Below are positions 1 to 7,784 of a stretch of DNA of 64,000 nucleotides, in pieces; positions within the stretch are counted from its first letter, which is position 1, and each line of letters begins with the position of its first letter. The stretch is from the NCBI RefSeq assembly GCF_041916735.1, contig NZ_JAYRYY010000015.1; one strand, written 5' to 3'. Source of the DNA: Zoogloea sp016790385 (lineage in GTDB: Bacteria; Pseudomonadota; Gammaproteobacteria; Burkholderiales; Rhodocyclaceae). A model generated the notes under the pieces. That model did no database searches, had not been told where the DNA came from, and worked only from the letters and a program-made list of their open reading frames with translations. The position numbers and the translations under genes are program-made.

Positions 1-309
1 TGCGCGTGACGCGGCGTTTGATTCTGTTCTGGCCCATGACGGTCCCGATGTCGTCGTTATCGGGACGATCGTAGCCTACGCGCGTGAAGACGGGGGTTTT
101 GCGACACCCTCTGAAGTCGCCCCTACAAGTCGCTCCTCCAGGAGAGCACGATGGCGGCGGAGCCTTGATGACGCTCCCCACCACCAATCTTTCAGCAAGC
201 TTGCAGCAAACCCATCCGAACGGAGGAGTAGCGGCGGATTCCGCCCCACGAACGCTGTAGCACGACTTGCCTACAGTGCCGGGTCAGTCCACCCTCCCGG
301 AGCCCTTCC
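1..309. other. Left flank, no assignable gene
   Basis: No complete gene is supported here. One plus-strand frame (starting at base 2) stays open from the window edge to about base 488 and could carry the tail of a gene that begins outside the window, but it runs well into the next gene and has no recognisable domain. A GGAG ribosome-binding site at about 299-302 belongs to the nuclease gene that starts at 310. Confidence 0.4.
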
Positions 310-3300
310 ATGCCCACCCCCCACCGCCTCGCAGCCGCCCTCTGCACGGCTGGCCTGCTGTCTGTCAGCGGCCTCGCCTTTGCCGCATCGGACGTCGTCA
401 TCAGCCAGATCTACGGAGGCGGGGGCAACGTCTACAGCGCCGACTACGTGGAGCTGTTCAACCGCGGCAACGCCCCGGTGGATGTGAGCGGATGGTCGGT
501 GCAGTACGCCAGTGCCTCGGGCACCGGCAACTTTGCCAGCAACGGCATCTCCGCCCTTAGCGGCACCCTGCAACCGGGCCAGTACCTGCTGGTGCGGCTT
601 GCCACCGCCAGCGGCGGCAGCGCCCTGCCGGCGGCCGATGCCACGGGCACCTCCAACCTAGCGCAGGCCAATGGCAAGGTGGTGCTGGCCAACGTGGCCA
701 CCGGCCTTGCCTGTAACGGCAGCAGCACGCCCTGCACCCCGGCCCAGAGCGCCCAGATCGTCGACCTGGTGGGGTACGGCACGGCCAACTTCAAGGAAGG
801 TAGCAGCACCGCCCCGGCGGCCAGCGCCACCACGGCCCTGTTCCGGGCGGCGGCCGGCTGTACCGACACCGACAACAACGGCGCCGACTTCAGCACCGGC
901 GCGCCGGCCCCGCGCAACAGCGCCAGCCCCCTGAACCAGTGCGTCGGCGCCCCGGTGAACGCCCCCATCGTCCCCGCCTGTAGCGCCCTGACTGTTCAGC
1001 AGGGCCAGGCCGGCAGCGTGACCCTGACGGCCAGCGATGCCGACAGCCTGGTGACCGGCGCCAGCATCGACAGCGCGCCGGTGGCCGGCATCAGCCTCGG
1101 CCCGGTGACGCCCTCGGCCGCCGACGGCGCCGCCGCCAGCGTCAGCCTTCAGGCCAGCGCCGCGGTCAGCCCGGGCACCTACCCGGTGCGCGTGCTGTTC
1201 ACCAACAACGAGGCCCAGAGCGCCAGCTGCACGGTGGACGTGACCGTCAGCGCCGCCCCTGCCACCACCCCCATCCCCGAGATCCAGGGCAGCGGCAGCG
1301 CCAGCCCGCGGGTGGGCGAGACCCTCACCACCAGCGGCGTGGTCACGGCCATCTTCCCGGGCCTCAAGGGCTTCTACCTGCAAGACCCCGCCGGCGACGG
1401 CAACCCGGCCACCTCCGACGGCCTCTTCGTGTATGTGAACAACGCCACCATGCCGGCCGGCGTGGCCGTGGGCAACCGCATCTCGGTGAAGGGCACGGTG
1501 GCCGAGTTCAGCGGCCTGACCGAGCTCACCAACCCCAACACCGTCACGGTGCTGGGCACCGGCGAGAGCGTCGCCCCCACCGACGTGAGCCTGCCGGAGA
1601 GCGTCAATGGCGAGCTGGAACGCTACGAGGGCATGCTGGTGCGCATCGTCAGCCCCATGAGCGTGGCCCAGAACTACTTCCTCGGCCGCTTCGGTCAGCT
1701 CACCCTGTCGGCGGGCGGGCGCATCGAAAAGGCCACCAACCGCTTCCCAGCGGGCTCGGCCGAGGCCATTGCCCTCAACGACGAGAACCAGCGCCGCCTG
1801 CTGGTGCTGGACGACGGCAGCACCGGCCAGAACCCCAACCCGACCCCCTACATCGGCAGCGGCAACACCGTGCGCGCCGGCGACACGGTGGTGGGCAATC
1901 TGGTGGGGGTGCTCGACCAGGGCCCCATCAACACCAGCAGCCCGGCCACCCTCGACTACCGCCTGCACCCCACCGAGACCCCCGCCTTCACGCGCACCAA
2001 CCCGCGCACCCCGGCCCCGGCGGCGGTGGGCGGCAACATCAAGGTGGCGAGCTTCAACGTGCTCAACTACTTCAACGGCAATGGCAGCGGCGGCTTCCCC
2101 ACCAGCCGTGGTGCCAGCTCGGCAGCTGAGTTCGAGCGCCAGCGCGTCAAGATCATCGGGGCCCTGCGCGCCATCGACGCCGACGTGGTCGGCCTGATGG
2201 AGATCGAGAACGACGGCAACGGTGCCCAGAGCGCCATCCAGGATCTGGTCAATGGCCTCAACGCCGCCATGGGCGCCGGCACCTATGCCGTGGTGCCCGA
2301 CCCGGCCAACGGCACCGGCAGCGACGAGATCAAGGTGGCCCTGATCTACAAGCCGGCCAAGGTCAGCCGCGTGGGCGCGTCCCTGTCCGACCCGGCCGCG
2401 ATCAACAACCGTCCGCCCCTGGCCCAGACCTTCGCCGCCCTCAACGGCGAGAAGTTCTCGGTGGTGGTCAATCACTTCAAGTCCAAGAGCTGTAGCGACG
2501 CCGCCGGCGCCGACCTTGACCAGGGCGACGGCCAGGGCTGCTACAACGCCCGCCGCGTCGAGCAGGCCCGCCAGTTGCTGGCCTTCATCGGCCAGGTGCG
2601 TACCGCCGCCGGTGACGACGACGTGGTGCTGATCGGCGACCTCAATTCCTACGGCAAGGAAGACCCCATCGCCCAGCTCACCCAGGCCGGCTTCATCGAC
2701 CAGCTCGCCGCCCGCGAGGCCAATCCCTACTCCTACGTCTTCGACGGCGAGACCGGCTACCTGGACCACGCCCTCACCAGCGCCAGCCTCAACGCGCAGT
2801 TGGCCGGCGTGGGCCACTGGCACATCAACGCCGACGAGCCCTCCTTCATCGACTACAACCTGGAGTTCAAGCAGCCCGCCTGCGCCGCCTGCGAACCCGA
2901 TCTTTACTCCGCCACGCCCTACCGCTCGTCCGACCACGACCCGGTGATCGTCGGCCTGCAACTGGTGCGCAAGCTTGACGGCACGGGCGCCCGTGACACC
3001 CTCACCGGCACCCCCGGCGACGACCTGATCACGGGCGGCGACGGTGCGGACACCCTGACCGGCGGCGCTGGTGCCGACACCTTCGTGTATCGCAGCCTGC
3101 GCGAAGCCGGCGACACCATCACCGACTTCGTGCCCGGCACCGACCGCCTGCACCTGGGCGCCCTGCTGGCCAGCCTCGGCTACACCGGCACCCAGCCCCT
3201 CACCGACGGCTACCTCAAGCTGGTCAGCACCCCCGCCGGCACCAGCGTGCAAATCGATGCGGACGGCAGCGCCGGTAGCGCCGTGGCCCGCCCCCTCGTC

Positions 3301-3363
3301 CTCCTCAAGGGCGTGGCGGCCAGCAGCCTTGACGCCGCCCGCGACATCATCGTCGCCCCCTGA
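310..3363 (+). CDS. ExeM/NucH-type extracellular nuclease with RTX tail
   Basis: Predicted secreted endonuclease of 1017 aa that would degrade extracellular DNA for phosphate or nucleoside scavenging or biofilm turnover. Residues 1-26 form a signal peptide ending AFA. A lamin-tail-like domain follows (ISQIYGGGGN, YVELFNRG), then a region typical of ExeM proteins with an OB-like segment (GFYLQDPAGDGN). The endonuclease/exonuclease/phosphatase domain spans about 575-885, with the family motifs VASFNVLNYF, LMEIEND, VNHFKSKS, IGDLNSYG and SSDHDPV, which supply the expected Asp, Glu, Asn and His catalytic residues. The last ~120 residues contain RTX-type glycine/aspartate nonapeptides (GDDLITGGDGADTLTGG) and a serralysin-like C-terminal domain, which normally signals calcium binding and type I secretion. 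Having both a Sec signal and an RTX tail is unusual but known in this family. The start is supported by GGAG 7 bp upstream. Confidence 0.9.
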   Translation: MPTPHRLAAALCTAGLLSVSGLAFAASDVVISQIYGGGGNVYSADYVELFNRGNAPVDVSGWSVQYASASGTGNFASNGISALSGTLQPGQYLLVRLATASGGSALPAADATGTSNLAQANGKVVLANVATGLACNGSSTPCTPAQSAQIVDLVGYGTANFKEGSSTAPAASATTALFRAAAGCTDTDNNGADFSTGAPAPRNSASPLNQCVGAPVNAPIVPACSALTVQQGQAGSVTLTASDADSLVTGASIDSAPVAGISLGPVTPSAADGAAASVSLQASAAVSPGTYPVRVLFTNNEAQSASCTVDVTVSAAPATTPIPEIQGSGSASPRVGETLTTSGVVTAIFPGLKGFYLQDPAGDGNPATSDGLFVYVNNATMPAGVAVGNRISVKGTVAEFSGLTELTNPNTVTVLGTGESVAPTDVSLPESVNGELERYEGMLVRIVSPMSVAQNYFLGRFGQLTLSAGGRIEKATNRFPAGSAEAIALNDENQRRLLVLDDGSTGQNPNPTPYIGSGNTVRAGDTVVGNLVGVLDQGPINTSSPATLDYRLHPTETPAFTRTNPRTPAPAAVGGNIKVASFNVLNYFNGNGSGGFPTSRGASSAAEFERQRVKIIGALRAIDADVVGLMEIENDGNGAQSAIQDLVNGLNAAMGAGTYAVVPDPANGTGSDEIKVALIYKPAKVSRVGASLSDPAAINNRPPLAQTFAALNGEKFSVVVNHFKSKSCSDAAGADLDQGDGQGCYNARRVEQARQLLAFIGQVRTAAGDDDVVLIGDLNSYGKEDPIAQLTQAGFIDQLAAREANPYSYVFDGETGYLDHALTSASLNAQLAGVGHWHINADEPSFIDYNLEFKQPACAACEPDLYSATPYRSSDHDPVIVGLQLVRKLDGTGARDTLTGTPGDDLITGGDGADTLTGGAGADTFVYRSLREAGDTITDFVPGTDRLHLGALLASLGYTGTQPLTDGYLKLVSTPAGTSVQIDADGSAGSAVARPLVLLKGVAASSLDAARDIIVAP

Positions 3364-3386
3364 CCCCCGACACCCAAGCACACACC

Positions 3387-4091
3387 ATGAAGCGCATGTT
3401 TGCCCTCTCCACCGCCCTGCTGCTGGGCGCCTTCATTGCCAACCCGGCCAAGGCGGCCGTGATCAACGGTGATTTCACTGCGGGCCTGACCGGCTGGGAC
3501 AGCCTCGGCGATGTGGCCGTATTGGCCGGCGCGGCGCGCCTCAGCACCGCCTCCCTGGACGTGGATGACTTCCCCGCCGCGGCCGGCGCCTTCAACCTCT
3601 CCGGCAACGCCGCCGCCCCCGTCGGCCAGCCCGGCGGCGTGGAAGAGTTTGCCGGCCTGCCCCTCGGCCAGCTGGATCCGGACCCGCTGAACGGCAGCTG
3701 GGCCTTCGAGGGCTCGGCCCTGCGTCAGACCCTGGCCGTCCAGGCCGGCGACACCCTCCGCTTCGACTGGCACCTGGGCTCCAACGAAGACCCGCTCATC
3801 GGCATGAACGACTACGCCTTCGTGGTCATCGGCGGCGTGCTCGCCGTGCTCGACGACGTGTTCACCGGCCTGGGCAGTGGCAGCTTCAGCCACACCTTCA
3901 ACGCCGCTGGCAGCATCGACGTGGTCTTCGGCATCGTGGACGTGGGCGACTACGTGGGCAGCTCCTGGCTGTCCATCGACGCGGTGCGCATCGCCACCAC
4001 CCCGCAGCCCGTCTCCGCCCCGGGCTCCCTGGCCCTCGCCCTCGCTGGCGTCGGCGTGCTTGCCCGCCGGCTGCGTCATTCGCGGGGCTGA
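3387..4091 (+). CDS. Exported PEP-CTERM-like protein
   Basis: A 234-aa exported protein of unknown function. It has a clear signal peptide (MKRMFALSTALLLGAFIANPAKA), a middle region rich in short beta-strand-like stretches beginning with VINGDFTAGLTGWDSLGD (the opening typical of carbohydrate-binding-like PEP-CTERM proteins), and a C-terminal tripartite sorting signal. That signal is SAPGSLALALAGVGVLARRLRHS: a PEP-like motif in which the usual PEPGS is SAPGS, a hydrophobic helix, and an arginine cluster. PEP-CTERM proteins are normally processed by exosortase in exopolysaccharide-producing Gram-negatives; the altered motif may weaken recognition. The start lies 23 bp after the nuclease gene and no strong ribosome-binding site is visible, so translational coupling is likely. 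Confidence 0.75.
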   Translation: MKRMFALSTALLLGAFIANPAKAAVINGDFTAGLTGWDSLGDVAVLAGAARLSTASLDVDDFPAAAGAFNLSGNAAAPVGQPGGVEEFAGLPLGQLDPDPLNGSWAFEGSALRQTLAVQAGDTLRFDWHLGSNEDPLIGMNDYAFVVIGGVLAVLDDVFTGLGSGSFSHTFNAAGSIDVVFGIVDVGDYVGSSWLSIDAVRIATTPQPVSAPGSLALALAGVGVLARRLRHSRG

Positions 4092-4098
4092 ACCCGCA

Positions 4099-4129
4099 GC
4101 GGCGGCCATCCCCTCCGGATGGCCGCCGC
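4099..4129 (+). terminator. Hairpin after nuclease/PEP-CTERM pair
   Basis: Perfect 13-bp inverted repeat (GCGGCGGCCATCC / GGATGGCCGCCGC) with a 5-nt loop, directly after the stop codon at 4091. It lacks a T-tract, so it may act as a weak terminator or as an mRNA 3'-end stabiliser. Confidence 0.55.
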
Positions 4130-4201
4130 ACCCGCGCTGACATACCGCTGTCACCCGCGGGGGTCACTCTGCCAGTCCAGACCTCCACGGGAGCGGAAAG
4201 C

Positions 4202-6148
4202 ATGACGGAAAAAGCACGCATCATCGACGCCCTCGGCGAGCCCAGCCTGCTGCTCCCGGCCCTGCTGGCCGACGCCCTCGCCGCCAACGACCGGGTCAAG
4301 TTCTACTTCAGCCTGCTCCAGGCTGCCCAGCGCCACGCCACGCACCCCGCCGCCCCGCAACCCGCCCTCTCCGCCGAACGCGGAGCGGCCGGGATCGCCG
4401 ACGACAGCCTTGACGCCCTGCCCGGTCGCAGCGAGCTGATCGAGGACGATCTGTACCGGATTCCCGATGCTGAAAAGCTGTGCGGGCTGATCTCCACCGA
4501 ACTCGACACCCTGCTGGCGCCCCTCCGCGCCAGTGGCATTGATGCGGCCGCCGGCCTGGCCGCGCGCCTCTCGGCCCTGCGTGGACAGGCCTGGTGCGCA
4601 AGCCAGGACGCCCTCTCCCGCCAACAGATCACGCACCTGGTGTCGGGAGACCGGGACGTGGGTGACAGCGCCCACCTGCTGGTGATGGACATGCACAAGG
4701 CGCTCCTCAAGCTGCAATCGCAGATCGCCTCGGAAGACATCGACGGTGCCGCCGCCTACGAGATCGGCCCCGCCGACCGCCCGCTGATTGCCGCCTTCAT
4801 GCGCGGGGTTAACGAGACCCGCCCCCTCAAGTTCGACCACCCGGGCCTGGGCACCACCGCCACCCGCAACGGCGAACGCCTGATCCTGCAAAACGACATC
4901 GGCACCACCGACGCCCATGTGCTCGTGGTGCATGTGGAAAAAGGCTGCGTCCGCGTCACCTATACCGACGTGCACATCCAGCGCCTGCTGTTCTTCCAGA
5001 GCCTGTTCGCCCACTGGGCGGTGAGCTGGGACGACACCCGCTCGCGCACCGACCGGGATATGGACGACGGGGTGTATCACATCAGCACCGGCACCTTCAC
5101 CGCCAACAACGAGGCCGGCCTGAGCGACTACCTGTGCTTCCTGGGCTCCCGGCTGGTCTTCCTGATCGACTGGAACCGGGCGCGCAAGCGCCTGCGCCTG
5201 CTGCTGCCCAAGAAGGAAAGCCTGGCCGTGCTGAAGTGGGCCGCCGACGAAGGCATCGGCCACATGGGCTGGCTGCGCGCCGGCGGCGAGCAACTGGTGG
5301 GCGACGCCCTGGCCTTTGCCGCCCGCACCCCGCCGGCCTTCGGCGCCCGCCTCGACGACACCCTCGACCGCAGCCGGGCGATGGCCTTCATGCAGTTCGT
5401 GTTCCGCACCTGCACCCGCGCCCAGCTCGAAAACCTCCCCGAGGAGGAAATCCGCGACGCCCTGCGGGTCGAACTGGTCACCTGCTTTCGCAGTACCCGC
5501 CAGCAACTCATCGACATCGCCGCCGAGCACGCGGCCCTGTCCATCGAGATCGCCGCCGGCCTGCGCGACAGCCTGCTCGGCCTGCTCGGCCCCGAAGCCC
5601 GCGAGCAGGTCAGCCGCAACGCCAGCCGCGCCCGGCACTGGGAACACCAGGCCGACGACCTGGTGAATCTGGCCCGTGAGCTGCAACGCCAGAGCACCGG
5701 CCATGGTGATTTTTACTGCACCCTGATCGAAGGCGCCGACGACATCATCGACGAGCTGGAAGAGGCCGCCTTTCACCTGGGCCTGTTTCCCCCCAACCCG
5801 CCGGGTGCGCCCATGCTGGAGGCCCTGGGCACCCTGGCCGCTCTGGCGGTATCGAGCACCCAGGAGTTCCTCAAAGCCCTGGAATGCGCCCGGGGCATCC
5901 GCCCCGGCGGGCTGCGGGAAGACTTGCAGGACTTTCTCGAAGCCATCCACCACATCATGGCCGCGGAACGCCAGGCCGACGACGCTCACCGGGGCTTCAA
6001 GCGTGCCCTGATCGCCGACAAGGGCGACTTCCGAGACCTGTACGCCTGCGCCGAATGTGCCCGCAACCTGGAAAACGCCGCCGACCTGCTGTTAAGCACG
6101 GCACTGCAACTGCGGGGCCATGTGCTGCGCACGGCGATGGGTGACTGA
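4202..6148 (+). CDS. DUF47/PhoU-like protein coupled to a dikinase
   Basis: A 648-aa cytoplasmic protein with no signal peptide. The N-terminal ~420 residues are not assignable to a family I can name; they contain a helical opening (RVKFYFSLLQAAQRHA) and a mixed alpha/beta centre. The C-terminal ~220 residues look like the DUF47/PhoU-divergent four-helix bundle: long helices with repeated acidic metal-site signatures HWEHQADDLV, GADDIIDELEE and AAERQADDAHRGF. DUF47 proteins usually sit beside Pit phosphate transporters, but here the partner is the dikinase-like gene, separated by only 2 bp. The start has a purine-rich GGGAGCGGAAAG upstream. Length and architecture differ from ordinary DUF47 proteins (~210 aa). 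Function unknown; a role in phosphate or phosphoryl-group metabolism is inferred from the domain and partner. Confidence 0.6.
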   Translation: MTEKARIIDALGEPSLLLPALLADALAANDRVKFYFSLLQAAQRHATHPAAPQPALSAERGAAGIADDSLDALPGRSELIEDDLYRIPDAEKLCGLISTELDTLLAPLRASGIDAAAGLAARLSALRGQAWCASQDALSRQQITHLVSGDRDVGDSAHLLVMDMHKALLKLQSQIASEDIDGAAAYEIGPADRPLIAAFMRGVNETRPLKFDHPGLGTTATRNGERLILQNDIGTTDAHVLVVHVEKGCVRVTYTDVHIQRLLFFQSLFAHWAVSWDDTRSRTDRDMDDGVYHISTGTFTANNEAGLSDYLCFLGSRLVFLIDWNRARKRLRLLLPKKESLAVLKWAADEGIGHMGWLRAGGEQLVGDALAFAARTPPAFGARLDDTLDRSRAMAFMQFVFRTCTRAQLENLPEEEIRDALRVELVTCFRSTRQQLIDIAAEHAALSIEIAAGLRDSLLGLLGPEAREQVSRNASRARHWEHQADDLVNLARELQRQSTGHGDFYCTLIEGADDIIDELEEAAFHLGLFPPNPPGAPMLEALGTLAALAVSSTQEFLKALECARGIRPGGLREDLQDFLEAIHHIMAAERQADDAHRGFKRALIADKGDFRDLYACAECARNLENAADLLLSTALQLRGHVLRTAMGD

Positions 6149-6150
6149 GC

Positions 6151-7764
6151 ATGGATCTGGCCCGATATCTTTATGGGATCGGCCTGCCCGGGCCGCGTAT
6201 CGAAGGCCCGGTGGAGACGATGGGTTTCAAGGCTTTCAACCTGGCCCGCATGGCAGCCATCGGCCTGCCGGTGCCCCAGGCCTTCGTGCTCGGCACCCCC
6301 TTCTGCCAGACCTTCGGCGACGACCCCGCCGCCTTCCGCCCGGCCCTGCGCAAGCTCCTGGAAAGCCAGATCGAACGCCTGGAGGCGGCCTGCGGGCTGG
6401 AGTTCGGCTCCGGCCGCAAGCCCTTGCTGGTGTCGGTGCGCTCGGGCGCGCCGGTGTCCATGCCCGGCATGATGGAGACCCTCCTCGACGTCGGGCTCAC
6501 CGACGCCACCCTGCGCGGCCTCCTGCGCCTGACGGGCAACCCCCGGCTGGTGTGGGATTCCTACCGGCGCCTGATCCAGCAGTATGCCGAGGTGGTGCAT
6601 CACACTCCCCCGGCGCCCTTTCGCGAGGCGCTCGCCCTGGCCATGGCCGAGACAGGCGCCCGGCACCCCCAGGAGCTGGACTTCCACGCCCTCACCCGCC
6701 TCGCCCGCCGCAACCTGGAGATCTTCGAGAGCGCAAGCGGCAGCCCCTTTCCCCAGGACCCGCTGACGCAGCTCCAGCAGGCCACGGAAGCCGTGTTCGA
6801 CTCATGGATGAGCCCCCGGGCCATCGACTACCGGCGCATGCGCCGCATCGACGCCCGGATGGGCACGGCCGTGACGATCCAGCGCATGGTCTTTGGCAAC
6901 GCCGGGGGCACCTCCGGCGCCGGGGTCGGTTTCAGCCGCGACCCGGCCAGCGGCGAGAACCGCCTGTACCTGGACTTCCGCTTCAACAGCCAGGGCGAGG
7001 ACGTGGTCTCGGGCCAGCATTCCGCCCACGACACCGAGCGCCTGGCCGCCACCCTGCCCCATGTGCGGGGCCGCCTGGCGTCCCTCGCCGAAATCCTCGA
7101 AAGGGAGTTCGGCGACGTGCAGGAGTTCGAATTCACCGTGCAGGACGGCGTGCTCTATCTGCTCCAGACCCGCAGCGCCAAGCGCACGCCGTGGGCCGCC
7201 CTGCGCATTGCGGTGGAACAGGTGAATGCCGACATCTGGTCGCCTGCCCGTGCCCTGAACGCGCTCGCAGACGTGGACCTCGAAGGTGTGGAACACCGCC
7301 AGATCAGCGACCCCCAGGGGCATGCCCTGCTGGGCAGCGCCATCCCGGCCGGCATCGGGGTTGCCGTGGGCGTGATCGTGTTCGACCCGGCCGATGCCTG
7401 CGCCCGGGCCGAGGCCGGGCAGGACTGCATCCTGGTGCGGGACGACACCAGCACCGCCGATCTGCGTGGCATCGCCGCCGCGAGCGGCATCCTCACCGCC
7501 CGGGGTGGCCGCACCGCCCATGCGGCCGTGGTCGCCCGGCAACTGGGCAAGGCCTGCCTGGTGGGCTGCACCGCATTGCACATTGATGCGGAGCGGCGTT
7601 GCGCGACCATTGGCGAGCACCCCCTGCGTGAGGGCGACACCCTCACCCTGGACGGCACCACCGGCCACATCTATGCCGGCGCCGTACCGGTCATCACCCA
7701 GCGCCCCGACGCATGGCTGGCCGAGCTTGCCGGCTGGCGCCGGGAGGCCGCCACGGCGGGCTGA
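6151..7764 (+). CDS. Truncated pyruvate,phosphate dikinase-like protein
   Basis: A 537-aa protein homologous to the first two thirds of pyruvate,phosphate dikinase (PPDK). The ATP-grasp nucleotide-binding domain is recognisable from MGFKAFNLARMAAIGLPVP and SVRSGAPVSMPGMMETLLD. The swivelling phosphohistidine domain ends in GILTARGGRTAHAAVVARQ, with His457 in the position of the PPDK catalytic histidine. The protein then stops about 80 residues later, so the ~350-residue C-terminal PEP/pyruvate-binding TIM barrel of full-length PPDK (~880 aa) is missing. It should be able to autophosphorylate from ATP but needs another acceptor. Its 2-bp spacing from the upstream DUF47-like gene makes that protein the obvious candidate partner. 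No frameshift is seen at the C-terminus; the next gene converges on it, so the truncation looks natural. Confidence 0.75.
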   Translation: MDLARYLYGIGLPGPRIEGPVETMGFKAFNLARMAAIGLPVPQAFVLGTPFCQTFGDDPAAFRPALRKLLESQIERLEAACGLEFGSGRKPLLVSVRSGAPVSMPGMMETLLDVGLTDATLRGLLRLTGNPRLVWDSYRRLIQQYAEVVHHTPPAPFREALALAMAETGARHPQELDFHALTRLARRNLEIFESASGSPFPQDPLTQLQQATEAVFDSWMSPRAIDYRRMRRIDARMGTAVTIQRMVFGNAGGTSGAGVGFSRDPASGENRLYLDFRFNSQGEDVVSGQHSAHDTERLAATLPHVRGRLASLAEILEREFGDVQEFEFTVQDGVLYLLQTRSAKRTPWAALRIAVEQVNADIWSPARALNALADVDLEGVEHRQISDPQGHALLGSAIPAGIGVAVGVIVFDPADACARAEAGQDCILVRDDTSTADLRGIAAASGILTARGGRTAHAAVVARQLGKACLVGCTALHIDAERRCATIGEHPLREGDTLTLDGTTGHIYAGAVPVITQRPDAWLAELAGWRREAATAG

Positions 7765-7776
7765 TCAGCGCCCGCC
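7755..7776. terminator. Possible short convergent hairpin
   Basis: GGCGGGC and GCCCGCC flank a short loop containing TGATCA between the converging dikinase-like and phoD-like genes. No T-tract on either strand; weak candidate. Confidence 0.3.
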
Positions 7777-7784
7777 AGGCTCCG

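Noticed and set aside
658..3381. A 907-codon open frame antisense to the nuclease gene
   Set aside because: It is an antisense frame of a GC-rich gene with clear domains on the other strand, has a low-complexity Ala/Gly/Val/His composition and no recognisable motif.
4151..5989. A 612-codon frame antisense to the DUF47-like gene
   Set aside because: Low-complexity shadow; the plus-strand protein has DUF47 motifs and a ribosome-binding site.
6151..7764. Frameshifted full-length pyruvate,phosphate dikinase
   Set aside because: No barrel-like sequence follows in any frame; the phoD-like gene converges 20 bp later, so the short form looks natural.
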